From assembly GCF_006351005.1 (NCBI RefSeq), contig NZ_VENP01000008.1, positions 1 through 64,000 of the forward strand: 64,000 nt of DNA, given 5' to 3'. Origin of the DNA: Miniimonas arenae. GTDB taxonomy: Bacteria; Actinomycetota; Actinomycetes; Actinomycetales; Beutenbergiaceae. Below the pieces are notes generated by a model. It had not been told where the DNA came from. It saw only the letters and a list, made by a program, of their open reading frames with translations, and did no database searches. Of the stretch, positions 1 to 8,507 are shown one piece after another (the first letter of the stretch is position 1; each line of letters starts with the position of its first letter). Position numbers and translations under genes: made by a program.

Positions 1-2
1 AG

Positions 3-170
3 CGTGACGGTGAGCGTCGGCCGTACCAGTCCCGTGGTGAGCGTGACGGCGACCGGCGTCCCCCGTACGAGAAGCGCGACGGCGACCGTCGCCCATACCA
101 GTCCCGCGGCTCGGGCGATGGCGAGCGCCGCCCCTATCAGCCGCGTGGTGAGCGCCCCAGCGGATCGAGC
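3..170 (+). repeat. In-frame Arg/Gly-rich repeats
   Basis: Four degenerate copies of a unit of about 11-14 codons (RDGERRPYQSRG, RDGDRRPPYEK, RDGDRRPYQSRGSG, DGERRPYQPRG). The array may start further upstream, outside the window. Confidence 0.7.
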
Positions 171-1304
171 GCACGGTCGTCGTTCGCGCGCTCGGGCGAA
201 CGCGCGGTGCGTCCCGGTCAGGACCGGCGCGCGGAGCGCCCGCAGGAGCCCTTCCTCCCGGAAGAGATCGAGTTCTCGATGCTCGACCGCGAGGTGCGAC
301 GCTCCCTGCGCGGGCTGACGAAGGAGAACGCCGAGCGCGTCGGCCTGCACCTCGTGATGGCTGGGCGCCTGCTCGACGTCGACCCCGAGCTTGCGTACGA
401 GCACGCCCAGGCCGCGGGTCGGCGCGCGGCGCGAATCGACGTCGTGCGCGAGGCGATGGCGCTGACGGCCTATGCCACCGGTCGCTACGCCGAGACGCTG
501 CGCGAGATCCGCACGGCTCGTCGCCTCAGCGGGGTCGACGGGCATCGGGCCCTCGAGGCGGACGCCGAGCGTGGCCTCGGACGCCCCGAGCGGGCGATCG
601 CCATCGTCCGTGAGGCCGCGGGCAAGGTCACCACGGCGGAGTCCATCGAGCTGACGATCGTGGAGGCGGGGGCCCGGATCGACATGGGCGAGGCCGAGGT
701 CGCGCTGCTGCTGCTCGACGAGCTGACGGTGCCCGCCCGCTTCGGTGAGCTCGCCGCACGGGTCGAGGCGGCGAAGGAGCCGGCGCTGCGCGCGCTCGGT
801 CGTGCGGACGAGGCCGACGCCGTGGCCGCAGCGACCGAGGACGTCGGCGTGATCGAGGTCGACGAGGACGTCGAGGTGTTCGACCTCGACGAGTCGGAGG
901 ACGCGGACGGCGACCAGATCGACGACGTCGACGCGTCGGAGGACGAGTCCGACGAGGTCTTCGAGCCCGTGGCCGTGTCGGCCGACGAGCCCGACGACGC
1001 CAGCGGCGTCGCGGGCGAGCCCGATGAGGCGGACGACAGCGCCGGCGAGCCCGATGACACGACCGACGCGGACGACGAGCTCCACAGCGCCGACTCCGCG
1101 TCCGACCTCGCTGACGCTCCGGTGGAGGTGCTGGAGGTGGACGAGGAGTCGGAGGATGTCCCTGACGACGTCGACATCTCCGTGGCCCCCGGGACGGACG
1201 ATCCCGACCCCGTCGAGGCCCAGGCCACCGAGGACGTGCCCGAGTCGGCGGACGTCTCCGCCGAGGGCCCGGTCACGGAGGACGAGGAAGGGCGACTGTT
1301 CTGA
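3..1304 (+). CDS. TPR-like protein with basic repeat N-terminus and acidic tail (5' partial)
   Basis: The frame is open from the window edge, so the true start lies upstream; 433 residues are visible. The N-terminal part is four imperfect copies of an RDG(E/D)RRPYQSRG-type motif rich in Arg and Gly. The middle (from about LPEEIEFSMLDREVRRSL) is an Ala-rich helical region that looks like tetratricopeptide repeats. The last 150 or so residues are almost purely Asp, Glu, Ser, Ala and Val. It precedes a HAD phosphatase with a TGATG overlap, as in the Rv1691-Rv1692 region of M. tuberculosis. The role is unknown; protein or RNA scaffolding would fit the opposite charges at the two ends, but that is inference. 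Confidence 0.75.
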   Translation, partial: RDGERRPYQSRGERDGDRRPPYEKRDGDRRPYQSRGSGDGERRPYQPRGERPSGSSARSSFARSGERAVRPGQDRRAERPQEPFLPEEIEFSMLDREVRRSLRGLTKENAERVGLHLVMAGRLLDVDPELAYEHAQAAGRRAARIDVVREAMALTAYATGRYAETLREIRTARRLSGVDGHRALEADAERGLGRPERAIAIVREAAGKVTTAESIELTIVEAGARIDMGEAEVALLLLDELTVPARFGELAARVEAAKEPALRALGRADEADAVAAATEDVGVIEVDEDVEVFDLDESEDADGDQIDDVDASEDESDEVFEPVAVSADEPDDASGVAGEPDEADDSAGEPDDTTDADDELHSADSASDLADAPVEVLEVDEESEDVPDDVDISVAPGTDDPDPVEAQATEDVPESADVSAEGPVTEDEEGRLF

Positions 1305-2362
1305 TGGTCGAGTCCACGCTCGCCTCGAGCGAGATCCCCCTCGTCCGGGCGCACGACGCGGTTCTGCTCGACCTGGACGGCGTCGTGTACCGCGGCGCGC
1401 TCGCCGTCGAGCATGCGGCTGGCGCGATCGCCGCGGTCGCCGCGGCGGGCGCCTCGCCCGTCTACGTCACGAACAACGCGGCACGCCCGCCGTCGGTCGT
1501 CGCGGACCAGCTCACCTCGCTCGGCATCCCGACCGATCCCGCGCACGTCATGACGGCGTCGCTCGCCGCCGCAGCGATGCTGCGCAAGACGCTGCCCGCG
1601 GGCGCGACGGTGCTCTGCGTCGGCGGCCCCGGCCTGCACGAGGCCGTCGGCTCGGCGGGGTTCCGCGTGGTCACGTCCGCGCAGGAGAGGCCCGACGCCG
1701 TCGCGCAGGGCTTCGGACCGCAGGTCGGCTGGGCCGAGCTGACCGAGGCGGCGTACGCCGTCGCCGCCGGTGCGCGCTACGTGGCGACGAACCTCGACGC
1801 GACCCTGCCGACCGAGCGCGGGATGGCCGTGGGCAACGGCTCGCTCGTCGCCGCCGTCGTCAACGCCACCGGTGTCCGCCCGACCAGCTCGGGCAAGCCG
1901 GAGGCCGGCATCTTCCACGAGGCGGCCGATCTCGTGCGGGCGACCCGGCCGATCGCCGTCGGCGACCGGCTGGACACCGACCTCGCCGGCGCCCGCGCCG
2001 CCGGGATTCCCGGACTGCACGTCCTCACGGGCGTCAGTCAGGTCCCGGACCTGCTCGTGGCCGGAGCGCACGAGCGCCCGGCGTACCTCGCCACGGACCT
2101 GCGTGGCCTGCTCGAGGTGCACCCCGCCGTCGTGCGCGACGGCGAGGGGTACCGCTGCGGCGACGCCCGCGCCATCGCGGTTGGTGACGCCTGGGGTGTC
2201 GTGCGCGAGGGCACGCTCGTGCCGGGCGAACGACTCGCCGACCTGACGCTCGACGAGCTGCGTGCGCTGTGCGTCGCGGTGTGGGCGGCCGCCGACGCCG
2301 GGACGCCGGTCGAGCGGTCCGCGCTCGCGGCGGTGCCCGCCACGGTGACGCCGGCGCCATGA
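1304..2362 (+). CDS. HAD-IIA family phosphatase (NagD/glycerol-phosphate phosphatase type)
   Basis: 352 residues. Motif I DLDGVVYRG begins at residue 23, with catalytic aspartates D23 and D25. Motif II is YVTNNAARPP, motif III GKPEAGIF and motif IV AVGDRLDTDLAGARAAG. This set defines the HAD-IIA group with a cap between motifs II and III. The M. tuberculosis gene in the same position (Rv1692) is a glycerol-3-phosphate phosphatase, so recycling of glycerol phosphate or a related phosphoester is the likely role. About 90 residues follow motif IV as a separate C-terminal extension. ATG overlaps the previous TGA (TGATG), and the gene overlaps the next one by ATGA. Confidence 0.9.
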   Translation: MVESTLASSEIPLVRAHDAVLLDLDGVVYRGALAVEHAAGAIAAVAAAGASPVYVTNNAARPPSVVADQLTSLGIPTDPAHVMTASLAAAAMLRKTLPAGATVLCVGGPGLHEAVGSAGFRVVTSAQERPDAVAQGFGPQVGWAELTEAAYAVAAGARYVATNLDATLPTERGMAVGNGSLVAAVVNATGVRPTSSGKPEAGIFHEAADLVRATRPIAVGDRLDTDLAGARAAGIPGLHVLTGVSQVPDLLVAGAHERPAYLATDLRGLLEVHPAVVRDGEGYRCGDARAIAVGDAWGVVREGTLVPGERLADLTLDELRALCVAVWAAADAGTPVERSALAAVPATVTPAP

Positions 2363-2634
2363 CCGAGCCCGGCGAGGTCGAGCGGCCGAGGCCGGGGGAC
2401 TGGCTCTCCCGACCCAGGCCGCCGCGCGCTCTCGACCCCGGCGGTGACGCGCTCGAGTCGGACGGCGGCGACGCCCTCGATCTGGACGACGCGGACCTGA
2501 CGCAGCGCGCCGACGTCGCCGAGCTCGTCCCCACCCCGGAGTCGCTCGAGGAACGACCGGTGCGCGAGCACGTCGCCGTGTTCGAGGAGGTCCACCGCTC
2601 CCTCGTCGAGCTGCTCGACGACGCGGAGCGCTGA
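2359..2634 (+). CDS. Small conserved hypothetical protein
   Basis: 91 residues from the ATG overlapping the HAD stop (ATGA); an in-frame upstream start at 2269 would only extend into the HAD gene. The product is acidic and hydrophilic with no membrane segment or signal peptide. Its position between the HAD phosphatase and tlyA matches the small gene Rv1693. The C-terminus (VREHVAVFEEVHRSLVELL) looks like one amphipathic helix. Function is unknown. Confidence 0.7.
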   Translation: MTEPGEVERPRPGDWLSRPRPPRALDPGGDALESDGGDALDLDDADLTQRADVAELVPTPESLEERPVREHVAVFEEVHRSLVELLDDAER

Positions 2635-3470
2635 TGGCGCGGCTCGACGTCGAGCTCACCGAGCGCGGGCTCGCCGCCTCGCGCTCGATGGCGCAACGGC
2701 TCGTCGCCGAGCGCCGGGTGCACGTCGCCGGACGCGTCGCCGAGCGAGCCTCCGCCCGGGTCGACCCCTCGACGCCGATCACGGTCGAGGCGGGGGAGGA
2801 CTACGTCTCGCGCGCCGCCCACAAGCTGGCCGGCGCGCTCGACCGGCTCGCCGAGGCGCCGTGCGGGGCGCCGGTGCTCGCGGGTCGCCGCGTGCTCGAC
2901 GCGGGCGCGTCGACCGGGGGCTTCACGCAGGTGGCGCTCCGGCGCGGAGCGGCGCACGTGGTGGCCGTCGACGTCGGCTCGGGGCAGCTGGACGCCCGGC
3001 TGCGTGGCCGGCCCGACGTGAGCGTGCTCGAGCACACCAACGTCCGTACGCTCGACCCCGCCCTCGTGGCGCCCGCGCCCGACGTGCTCGTCGCGGACCT
3101 CTCCTTCATCTCGCTCACCCTCGTGCTCGCTCCGCTCGCGGCGGCGCTCGCGCCCACCGCGGACGCGCTGCTGCTGGTCAAGCCCCAGTTCGAGGTCGGC
3201 CGCGACCGGCTCGGCAGCGGCGGGGTCGTGACGGACGAGGCGGCGCGCGCCGACGCCGTGGAGCGCGTGCTCGCCGCCAGCTCGGCCGAGGGCCTGCGCG
3301 CCCTGGCCGCGTTGCCGAGCCCGCTCGCCGGCACGCACGGCAACCACGAGATCGTGGTCTGGCTGCGCCGGGACGAGGCCGGGGTGCCGCTCGAGGCCGA
3401 CGCCGAGCACCGTCGCCTGGCGCTCGGTGCCGCGGCCGGGGAGCTCGTGGTCGCAGAATGGGGGTCGTGA
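2634..3470 (+). CDS. tlyA: TlyA 16S/23S rRNA 2'-O-methyltransferase
   Basis: 278 residues, the normal family length. An N-terminal S4-like RNA-binding domain (about 1-60, ARLDVELTERGLAASRSMAQ) is followed by a Rossmann methyltransferase fold. The SAM-binding motif is DAGASTGGFT, then VADLSFISL and the catalytic-Lys region LLVKPQFEVGR. The family methylates the 2'-OH of cytidines in 16S and 23S rRNA, and in mycobacteria this determines sensitivity to capreomycin-type drugs. It overlaps both neighbours by one base (TGATG), so it should be translated with nadK. Confidence 0.93.
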   Translation: MARLDVELTERGLAASRSMAQRLVAERRVHVAGRVAERASARVDPSTPITVEAGEDYVSRAAHKLAGALDRLAEAPCGAPVLAGRRVLDAGASTGGFTQVALRRGAAHVVAVDVGSGQLDARLRGRPDVSVLEHTNVRTLDPALVAPAPDVLVADLSFISLTLVLAPLAAALAPTADALLLVKPQFEVGRDRLGSGGVVTDEAARADAVERVLAASSAEGLRALAALPSPLAGTHGNHEIVVWLRRDEAGVPLEADAEHRRLALGAAAGELVVAEWGS

Positions 3471-4339
3471 TGTCTTCACCGCGCCGGGTCCTCGTCGTGT
3501 CCCACACCCACGAGCGCGCACTCGCCGCGCGGGCGGAGCTCGAGGGACAGCTCGTCGAGCACGGCCTCAGCGCGCTGCGCGAGGAGGACCTCGACACCGG
3601 GCCCGACGGCGCCGTCGTCCTGCCCGAGGGGGTCGAGGTCGCCGTCGTGCTCGGCGGGGACGGCACGATCCTGCGGGCCGTCGAGCTCGTCCGGGGGACC
3701 GGCGTCCCGGTCGTGGGTATCAACCTCGGGCACGTCGGGTTCCTCGCGGAGCTGGACGAGTCCGAGATCGGCGACGCGGTCGCGCAGATCGCCCGCCGCG
3801 ACTACACGGTGGAGCACCGGATGACGGTCGACGTCCTCGTGCGCACCGCGGACGGCACGGAGCACCGGACGTGGGCCATCAACGAGGCGTCGGTCGAGAA
3901 GGACCGCCCCGAGCGCATGATCGAGCTCGCCATCGGGGTCGACGGGCGTGGCCTGGAGACCTTCGGGTGCGACGGGATCGTGCTCGCGACGCCCACGGGC
4001 TCGACCGCCTACGCGTTCTCCGCGGGTGGGCCGGTGGTCTGGCCCGACGTCGAGGCGCTGCTGCTCGTCCCGCTGAGCGCGCACGCGCTGTTCGCCCGGC
4101 CGCTCGTCGTCGGGCCGGACAGCGTGCTGGAGGTCGAGCTCCTCGAGCGGACCGGGACGTGGGCCACCATGTGGTGCGACGGTCGGCGCACCGTGCCCGT
4201 CTCCCCGGGCAGCCGGGTCGAGGTGCGCCGCGGCGCCGAGCCGGTCGCGCTCGCCCGCCTGCGCCCGGGCCCGTTCACCTCGCGCCTGGTGCGCAAGTTC
4301 GCCCTCCCCGTGGTCGGCTGGCGCGGGAGCCGGCCGTGA
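3470..4339 (+). CDS. nadK: NAD kinase
   Basis: 289 residues. Motifs of ATP/polyphosphate NAD kinase are clear: GGDGT in VVLGGDGTILR, the NE motif in WAINEASVEK, and TPTGSTAYAFSAGGP. It phosphorylates the 2'-OH of NAD to make NADP in the cytosol. I start at the ATG overlapping the tlyA stop; an ATG 12 nt upstream (MGVV) is also in frame. The gene overlaps recN by GTGA. Order tlyA-nadK-recN is conserved in actinobacteria. Confidence 0.94.
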   Translation: MSSPRRVLVVSHTHERALAARAELEGQLVEHGLSALREEDLDTGPDGAVVLPEGVEVAVVLGGDGTILRAVELVRGTGVPVVGINLGHVGFLAELDESEIGDAVAQIARRDYTVEHRMTVDVLVRTADGTEHRTWAINEASVEKDRPERMIELAIGVDGRGLETFGCDGIVLATPTGSTAYAFSAGGPVVWPDVEALLLVPLSAHALFARPLVVGPDSVLEVELLERTGTWATMWCDGRRTVPVSPGSRVEVRRGAEPVALARLRPGPFTSRLVRKFALPVVGWRGSRP

Positions 4340-6078
4340 TCGAGGAGATCGCGATTCGCGACCTCGGCGTGATCGCGAGCGCGCGCCTCGAGCCGACCGC
4401 CGGGTTCACCGCCGTGACGGGCGAGACCGGGGCGGGCAAGACGATGCTGCTCACCGCGCTCGGTCTGCTGCTGGGCGGGCGCTCCGACGCCGCCCTCGTG
4501 CGCGCCGGCGCCGAGCGCGCCGAGGTCGAAGGTCGGTTCGTCAAGTTGCCGCAGGCCGTGGTGGAGCGCACCGCCGACGCCGGTGGCGAGCTGGACGACG
4601 GCGCGCTCATCCTGGCCCGGACGGTGTCGGGCGGCCGGTCGCGCGCCCACCTGGGCGGTCGCAGCGTGCCGCAGGGCGTGCTCGCCGAGCTGGCCGAGCA
4701 CCTCGTCACCGTGCACGGTCAGTCCGACCAGGTGCAGCTGCGCTCGCCGAGCCGGCAGCGCGAGGTGGTCGACGCCTTCGCGGGACCGGACCAGCCCGAG
4801 CTGCTCGCCCAGGTGCGCGCCGCGCACGCCCGCGTGCGCGAGCTCGCCGCGGCGGTGCAGGACGCACGTGCCGGCGAGCGGACCCGCACCCTGGAGATCG
4901 CGACGCTGCGCAGCGCGCTCGAGGAGATCGACGCCGCCGAGATCCTGCCCGGCGAGGACGAGGAGCTGCGGTCGGAGGCGAGCCGGCTCGACAACGTCGA
5001 GACGCTCCGGCTCGCCGCGCACGACGCGGCCACCGCGCTGGGCGGGGATCCGAGCGAGGGGGCGGACGGCGCCGTCGTGCTCCTCGAACGCGCCGCCCGC
5101 GCGCTGCAGCGGGCTGGTGAGCACGACGGGACGCTCGCCCTCCTCGGTACCCAGGTTCTGGACGCCGCCTACGCCGCGGCCGAGCTCGACGCCGAGGTCG
5201 GCCGGTACGTGGGCGGCCTCGAGGCCGACCCCGCGCGGCTGGACGCCGTGCACGCGCGCCGCGCGCAGCTCGCCCAGCTCGCCCGCAGCTACGGCACGGC
5301 GTTCGGCGACCCGCACCCCGACGACCCGCCGCCGGGCAGCAGCGATGCCGTGCTCGCCTGGGCCGAGGGCGCGCGGGCCCGGCTCGCCGCCCTCACCGGA
5401 CCCGGCCACGACCTCGACGCCCTCGGCGCCGCGCTGCAGGAGGCCGAGCGGGAGCGCGCGGAGGTGAACGCGCGGCTCACGGCCGCACGTCGCGCCGCGG
5501 GCGTCGCGCTCGCCGGCGCCGTGACCGAGGAGCTGCACGGGCTCGCGATGCCCGACGCCGAGGTGTCTGTCGCCGTCGAGCCAGCCGACCCCGGCGCCAC
5601 CGGCGCCGACGCGGTGACGATCCTGCTCGCCCCGCACCGCGGCGCACCCCCGCGGCCCCTGGGCCAGGGTGCCTCCGGCGGCGAGCTCTCCCGGGTGATG
5701 CTCGCGCTCGAGGTCGCGCTCGCGGAGCACCGCGGGACGGCCGACGGCGCCACGTTCGTCTTCGACGAGGTCGACGCCGGCATCGGGGGCCGCACGGCCG
5801 CACAGGTCGGCGCTCGTCTCGCGCGGCTGGCCCGGACGGCGCAGGTGCTCGTGGTCACCCACCTCGCGCAGGTGGCGGCGTACGCCGACCGCCAGGTCGT
5901 CGTCGCGAAGGACCCGGCCGCGGCCGACGGCGCCGTGACGACCGTGCGGGTCGTGGCCGGCGAGGAGCGCACCGAGGAGCTGGCCCGGATGCTGTCGGGA
6001 GAGACGAGCGCCACGGCACGTCAGCACGCCGCCGACCTGCTCGCACGCTCGGACGTGGGACGATGGGCGACGCCATGA
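4336..6078 (+). CDS. recN: DNA repair protein RecN
   Basis: 580 residues; an SMC-like ATPase of double-strand break repair. Walker A GETGAGKT lies near the N-terminus. A central coiled coil rich in Ala, Arg and Glu separates it from the signature GASGGELSRVMLALE and Walker B TFVFDEVDAGIGG. The GTG start overlaps the nadK stop by four bases and gives MIEEIAIRDLGVI, the usual RecN N-terminus; the longer open frame upstream is antisense-like filler. The stop overlaps the steA ATG. Confidence 0.94.
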   Translation: MIEEIAIRDLGVIASARLEPTAGFTAVTGETGAGKTMLLTALGLLLGGRSDAALVRAGAERAEVEGRFVKLPQAVVERTADAGGELDDGALILARTVSGGRSRAHLGGRSVPQGVLAELAEHLVTVHGQSDQVQLRSPSRQREVVDAFAGPDQPELLAQVRAAHARVRELAAAVQDARAGERTRTLEIATLRSALEEIDAAEILPGEDEELRSEASRLDNVETLRLAAHDAATALGGDPSEGADGAVVLLERAARALQRAGEHDGTLALLGTQVLDAAYAAAELDAEVGRYVGGLEADPARLDAVHARRAQLAQLARSYGTAFGDPHPDDPPPGSSDAVLAWAEGARARLAALTGPGHDLDALGAALQEAERERAEVNARLTAARRAAGVALAGAVTEELHGLAMPDAEVSVAVEPADPGATGADAVTILLAPHRGAPPRPLGQGASGGELSRVMLALEVALAEHRGTADGATFVFDEVDAGIGGRTAAQVGARLARLARTAQVLVVTHLAQVAAYADRQVVVAKDPAAADGAVTTVRVVAGEERTEELARMLSGETSATARQHAADLLARSDVGRWATP

Positions 6079-7253
6079 GACTCTCCGTACGCCGCGAACC
6101 CGTCGCCGAGGACGTGGTCGCCGGACCGGCACGCGTGGACCGACGCACCAAGTCCCTCACGAAGCGCCTGGCGGAGGGCGACGTCGCCGTCATCGACCAC
6201 CAGGACATCGACCGCGTCTCCGCCGAGGCGCTCGTGGCCTGCCGTCCCGCGGCCGTGCTCAACGCGGCCGCCTCGACCTCCGGGCGCTACCCGAACCTCG
6301 GCCCGCAGATCCTCGTCGACGCCGGTGTGGTGCTCGTCGACGGCCTCGGACCGGACGTGATGGCGGTCAAGGACGGCACGCGGCTCACGATCCACGACGG
6401 TGAGGTGCGCCACGGCACCAAGCTGGTGGCGCAGGGGGTGCGCCAGGACGAGCAGACGGTGGAGACCGCGATGGCGGCCGCCCGTGAGGGTCTCTCGGAC
6501 CAGCTCGAGGCGTTCGCGGCGAACACGCTCGACTACATGGTCAAGGAGCGCGACCTGCTGCTCGACGGCATCGGCGTTCCGAAGGTCAGCACGCCGATCG
6601 AGGGCCGCGGGGTGCTCATCGTGGTGCGCGGGTACCACTACAAGGAAGACCTCGCGATGCTGCGGTCGTGGATCCGGCAGAGCCGGCCCGTCCTCGTGGG
6701 CGTCGACGGCGGTGCGGACGCGATCCTCGAGGCCGGCTGGACCCCGGACCTCATCGTGGGCGACATGGACTCCGTGTCGGACAAGGCGCTGACGTGCGGT
6801 GCGGAGATCGTGGTGCACGCCTACCGGGACGGGCGCGCCCCCGGCCAGGCGCGGGTGGAGCGGCTCGGCGCACCGCACGTCGTGTTCCCGGCGACCGGTA
6901 CGAGCGAGGACGTCGCGATGCTCCTCGCGGACGACATGGGCGCCGAGATCATCGTCGCGATCGGCACGCACGCCACCCTCATCGAGTTCCTCGACAAGGG
7001 CCGCAACGGCATGGCGAGCACGTTCCTCACCCGGCTCCGGGTCGGCGGCAAGCTCGTGGACGCCAAGGGCGTCTCGCGGCTCTACCGGCCCTCGATCTCG
7101 ACGTGGCAGCTCGTGCTGCTCGTCCTGGCCGGCCTCGCGGCCCTCACCGTCGCCCTCGCGGTGACCCCTGCGGGCCAGGCCGGCCTGGAGATCCTCCTGG
7201 CCCGCTGGGACGACTTCACGTCCTTCGTCCGATCCCTGTTCTCTGGAGGCTGA
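6075..7253 (+). CDS. steA: SteA, cytokinetic ring / cell separation protein
   Basis: 392 residues from the ATG overlapping the recN stop; an ATG four codons earlier (MGDA) is possible. The protein contains a thiamin pyrophosphokinase-like catalytic fold (GVDGGADAILEAGWTPDLIV, GDMDSVSD) and one transmembrane helix near the C-terminus (LVLLVLAGLAALTVALAV), with a short tail after it. This matches SteA of corynebacteria and Rv1697, which act with SteB in daughter-cell separation. The next gene is steB, 3 bp away. Confidence 0.88.
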   Translation: MRLSVRREPVAEDVVAGPARVDRRTKSLTKRLAEGDVAVIDHQDIDRVSAEALVACRPAAVLNAAASTSGRYPNLGPQILVDAGVVLVDGLGPDVMAVKDGTRLTIHDGEVRHGTKLVAQGVRQDEQTVETAMAAAREGLSDQLEAFAANTLDYMVKERDLLLDGIGVPKVSTPIEGRGVLIVVRGYHYKEDLAMLRSWIRQSRPVLVGVDGGADAILEAGWTPDLIVGDMDSVSDKALTCGAEIVVHAYRDGRAPGQARVERLGAPHVVFPATGTSEDVAMLLADDMGAEIIVAIGTHATLIEFLDKGRNGMASTFLTRLRVGGKLVDAKGVSRLYRPSISTWQLVLLVLAGLAALTVALAVTPAGQAGLEILLARWDDFTSFVRSLFSGG

Positions 7254-7256
7254 GGC

Positions 7257-8507
7257 GTGGTCGACTTCCGCTACCACCTCGTGTCGCTCATCTCGGTCTT
7301 CCTCGCGCTCGCCGTCGGGATCGTGCTCGGTGCCGGGCCGCTGCGCGACACCATCTCCGACCAGCTCACCGGCCAGGTGGAGCAGCTGCGCTCGGAGAAG
7401 GACGCGCTGCGCGTCCAGCTCGACGAGGCGCAGGGTCAGCTCGCCGACGACGAGGCCTTCCTCGCCGCGTCCGCCCCGGACCTGCTCGCCGAGCGGCTGC
7501 CGTCCTACCGGGTGGCGCTCGTGCTGCTCCCGGACGTGCCGCAGGCGAGCGTCGAGACCGTCACGGAGCGGCTGGGCCAGGCGGGCGCAAGCGTGACCGC
7601 CCGCGTCGAGCTGACCTCGCTCTGGGCGGACCCGAGCCAGACCGCGGTGCGCTCCCAGGTCGCCGGGGCCGTGCGGGACGAGGTGAGCGCCGTCGCGCCC
7701 GTCGACACCGACGCCGACGACGCCCACGTGCTCGCGGCGGCCCTCGCCGTCGCCCTCACGGACGCGGACGCGCTCGACCCGAGCTCGCCGTCGCAGGCCG
7801 CGAAGGACGTCCTCACGCGCCTGACCGGGGGGTCGGAGCCGCTCGCGACCGCGCCGGAGGCAGGCACCGCCGACCTCGTCCTCGTGCTGACCCCGCAGGC
7901 GGTGCAGCAGCCCGCCGACGCGACGCCGGACCCCGAGATCACCGCGATGAGCACGGGGTGGGGCGGCGCGCTGGCGCCGCTCGGCTCCTACGCCGACGCC
8001 GTGGTGGCCGGCTATGCCACGCTGCCCGACGACATCGTGCCCGCCGTCCGGTCCGCCGGCGGCGTCACCACCGTCGACGGCCTCGACACTCTGGTCGGTC
8101 AGCTCACGGTGCCGCTCGCACTGGCCGCGGTGGCCGCGGGCGAGGAGGACGGCGACTACGGCTTCGGCACGGGCGCGACGTCGGTCGCGCCGCCGTCGGT
8201 CACGCTCACCGCGCCGGTGCGCGGGACCTCCGGCGGGGACGGCTCGGGCGCCACCGACGGCGCGACGGACGGCGCGACGGACGGCGCCGCCACGGACGGC
8301 GCCACCGACGCCTCCACCACGGAGGGTGCGGGCGAGGGCGCCCCGGAGGGCTCCGAGAACGCCGACGACGCCGGCACGGACCAGGCGGCGACGGACCAGG
8401 CGGCGACGGAGCAGGCGGCGACGGAGCAGGCACTCACCGACCAGGCGGCCACCGTCGGGCACGGCGACGCCGCGCGCCGCGGCCCCGTTCTGGCGGACGC
8501 CGCATGA
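7257..8507 (+). CDS. steB: SteB / copper transporter-domain membrane protein
   Basis: 416 residues from GTG with a GGAGG site at 7245. The N-terminus is one membrane helix (HLVSLISVFLALAVGIVLGA), followed by a coiled coil (LRSEKDALRVQLDEAQGQL) and an extracytoplasmic domain. This is the Rv1698 (MctB) family; in corynebacteria SteB partners SteA. The last 100 residues are low complexity: (DGAT)n, then DQAAT/EQAAT repeats, unlike the mycobacterial protein. The stop overlaps the next ATG. Confidence 0.85.
   Translation: MVDFRYHLVSLISVFLALAVGIVLGAGPLRDTISDQLTGQVEQLRSEKDALRVQLDEAQGQLADDEAFLAASAPDLLAERLPSYRVALVLLPDVPQASVETVTERLGQAGASVTARVELTSLWADPSQTAVRSQVAGAVRDEVSAVAPVDTDADDAHVLAAALAVALTDADALDPSSPSQAAKDVLTRLTGGSEPLATAPEAGTADLVLVLTPQAVQQPADATPDPEITAMSTGWGGALAPLGSYADAVVAGYATLPDDIVPAVRSAGGVTTVDGLDTLVGQLTVPLALAAVAAGEEDGDYGFGTGATSVAPPSVTLTAPVRGTSGGDGSGATDGATDGATDGAATDGATDASTTEGAGEGAPEGSENADDAGTDQAATDQAATEQAATEQALTDQAATVGHGDAARRGPVLADAA

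Noticed and set aside
485-2782. 765-residue minus-strand ORF across the HAD and TPR genes
   Set aside because: It has the Arg/Ser/Ala-rich look of antisense frames in GC-rich DNA and opposes two well-supported coupled genes.
4009-6132. 707-residue minus-strand ORF opposite recN
   Set aside because: Antisense shadow of recN; no motif, start context or conserved composition.
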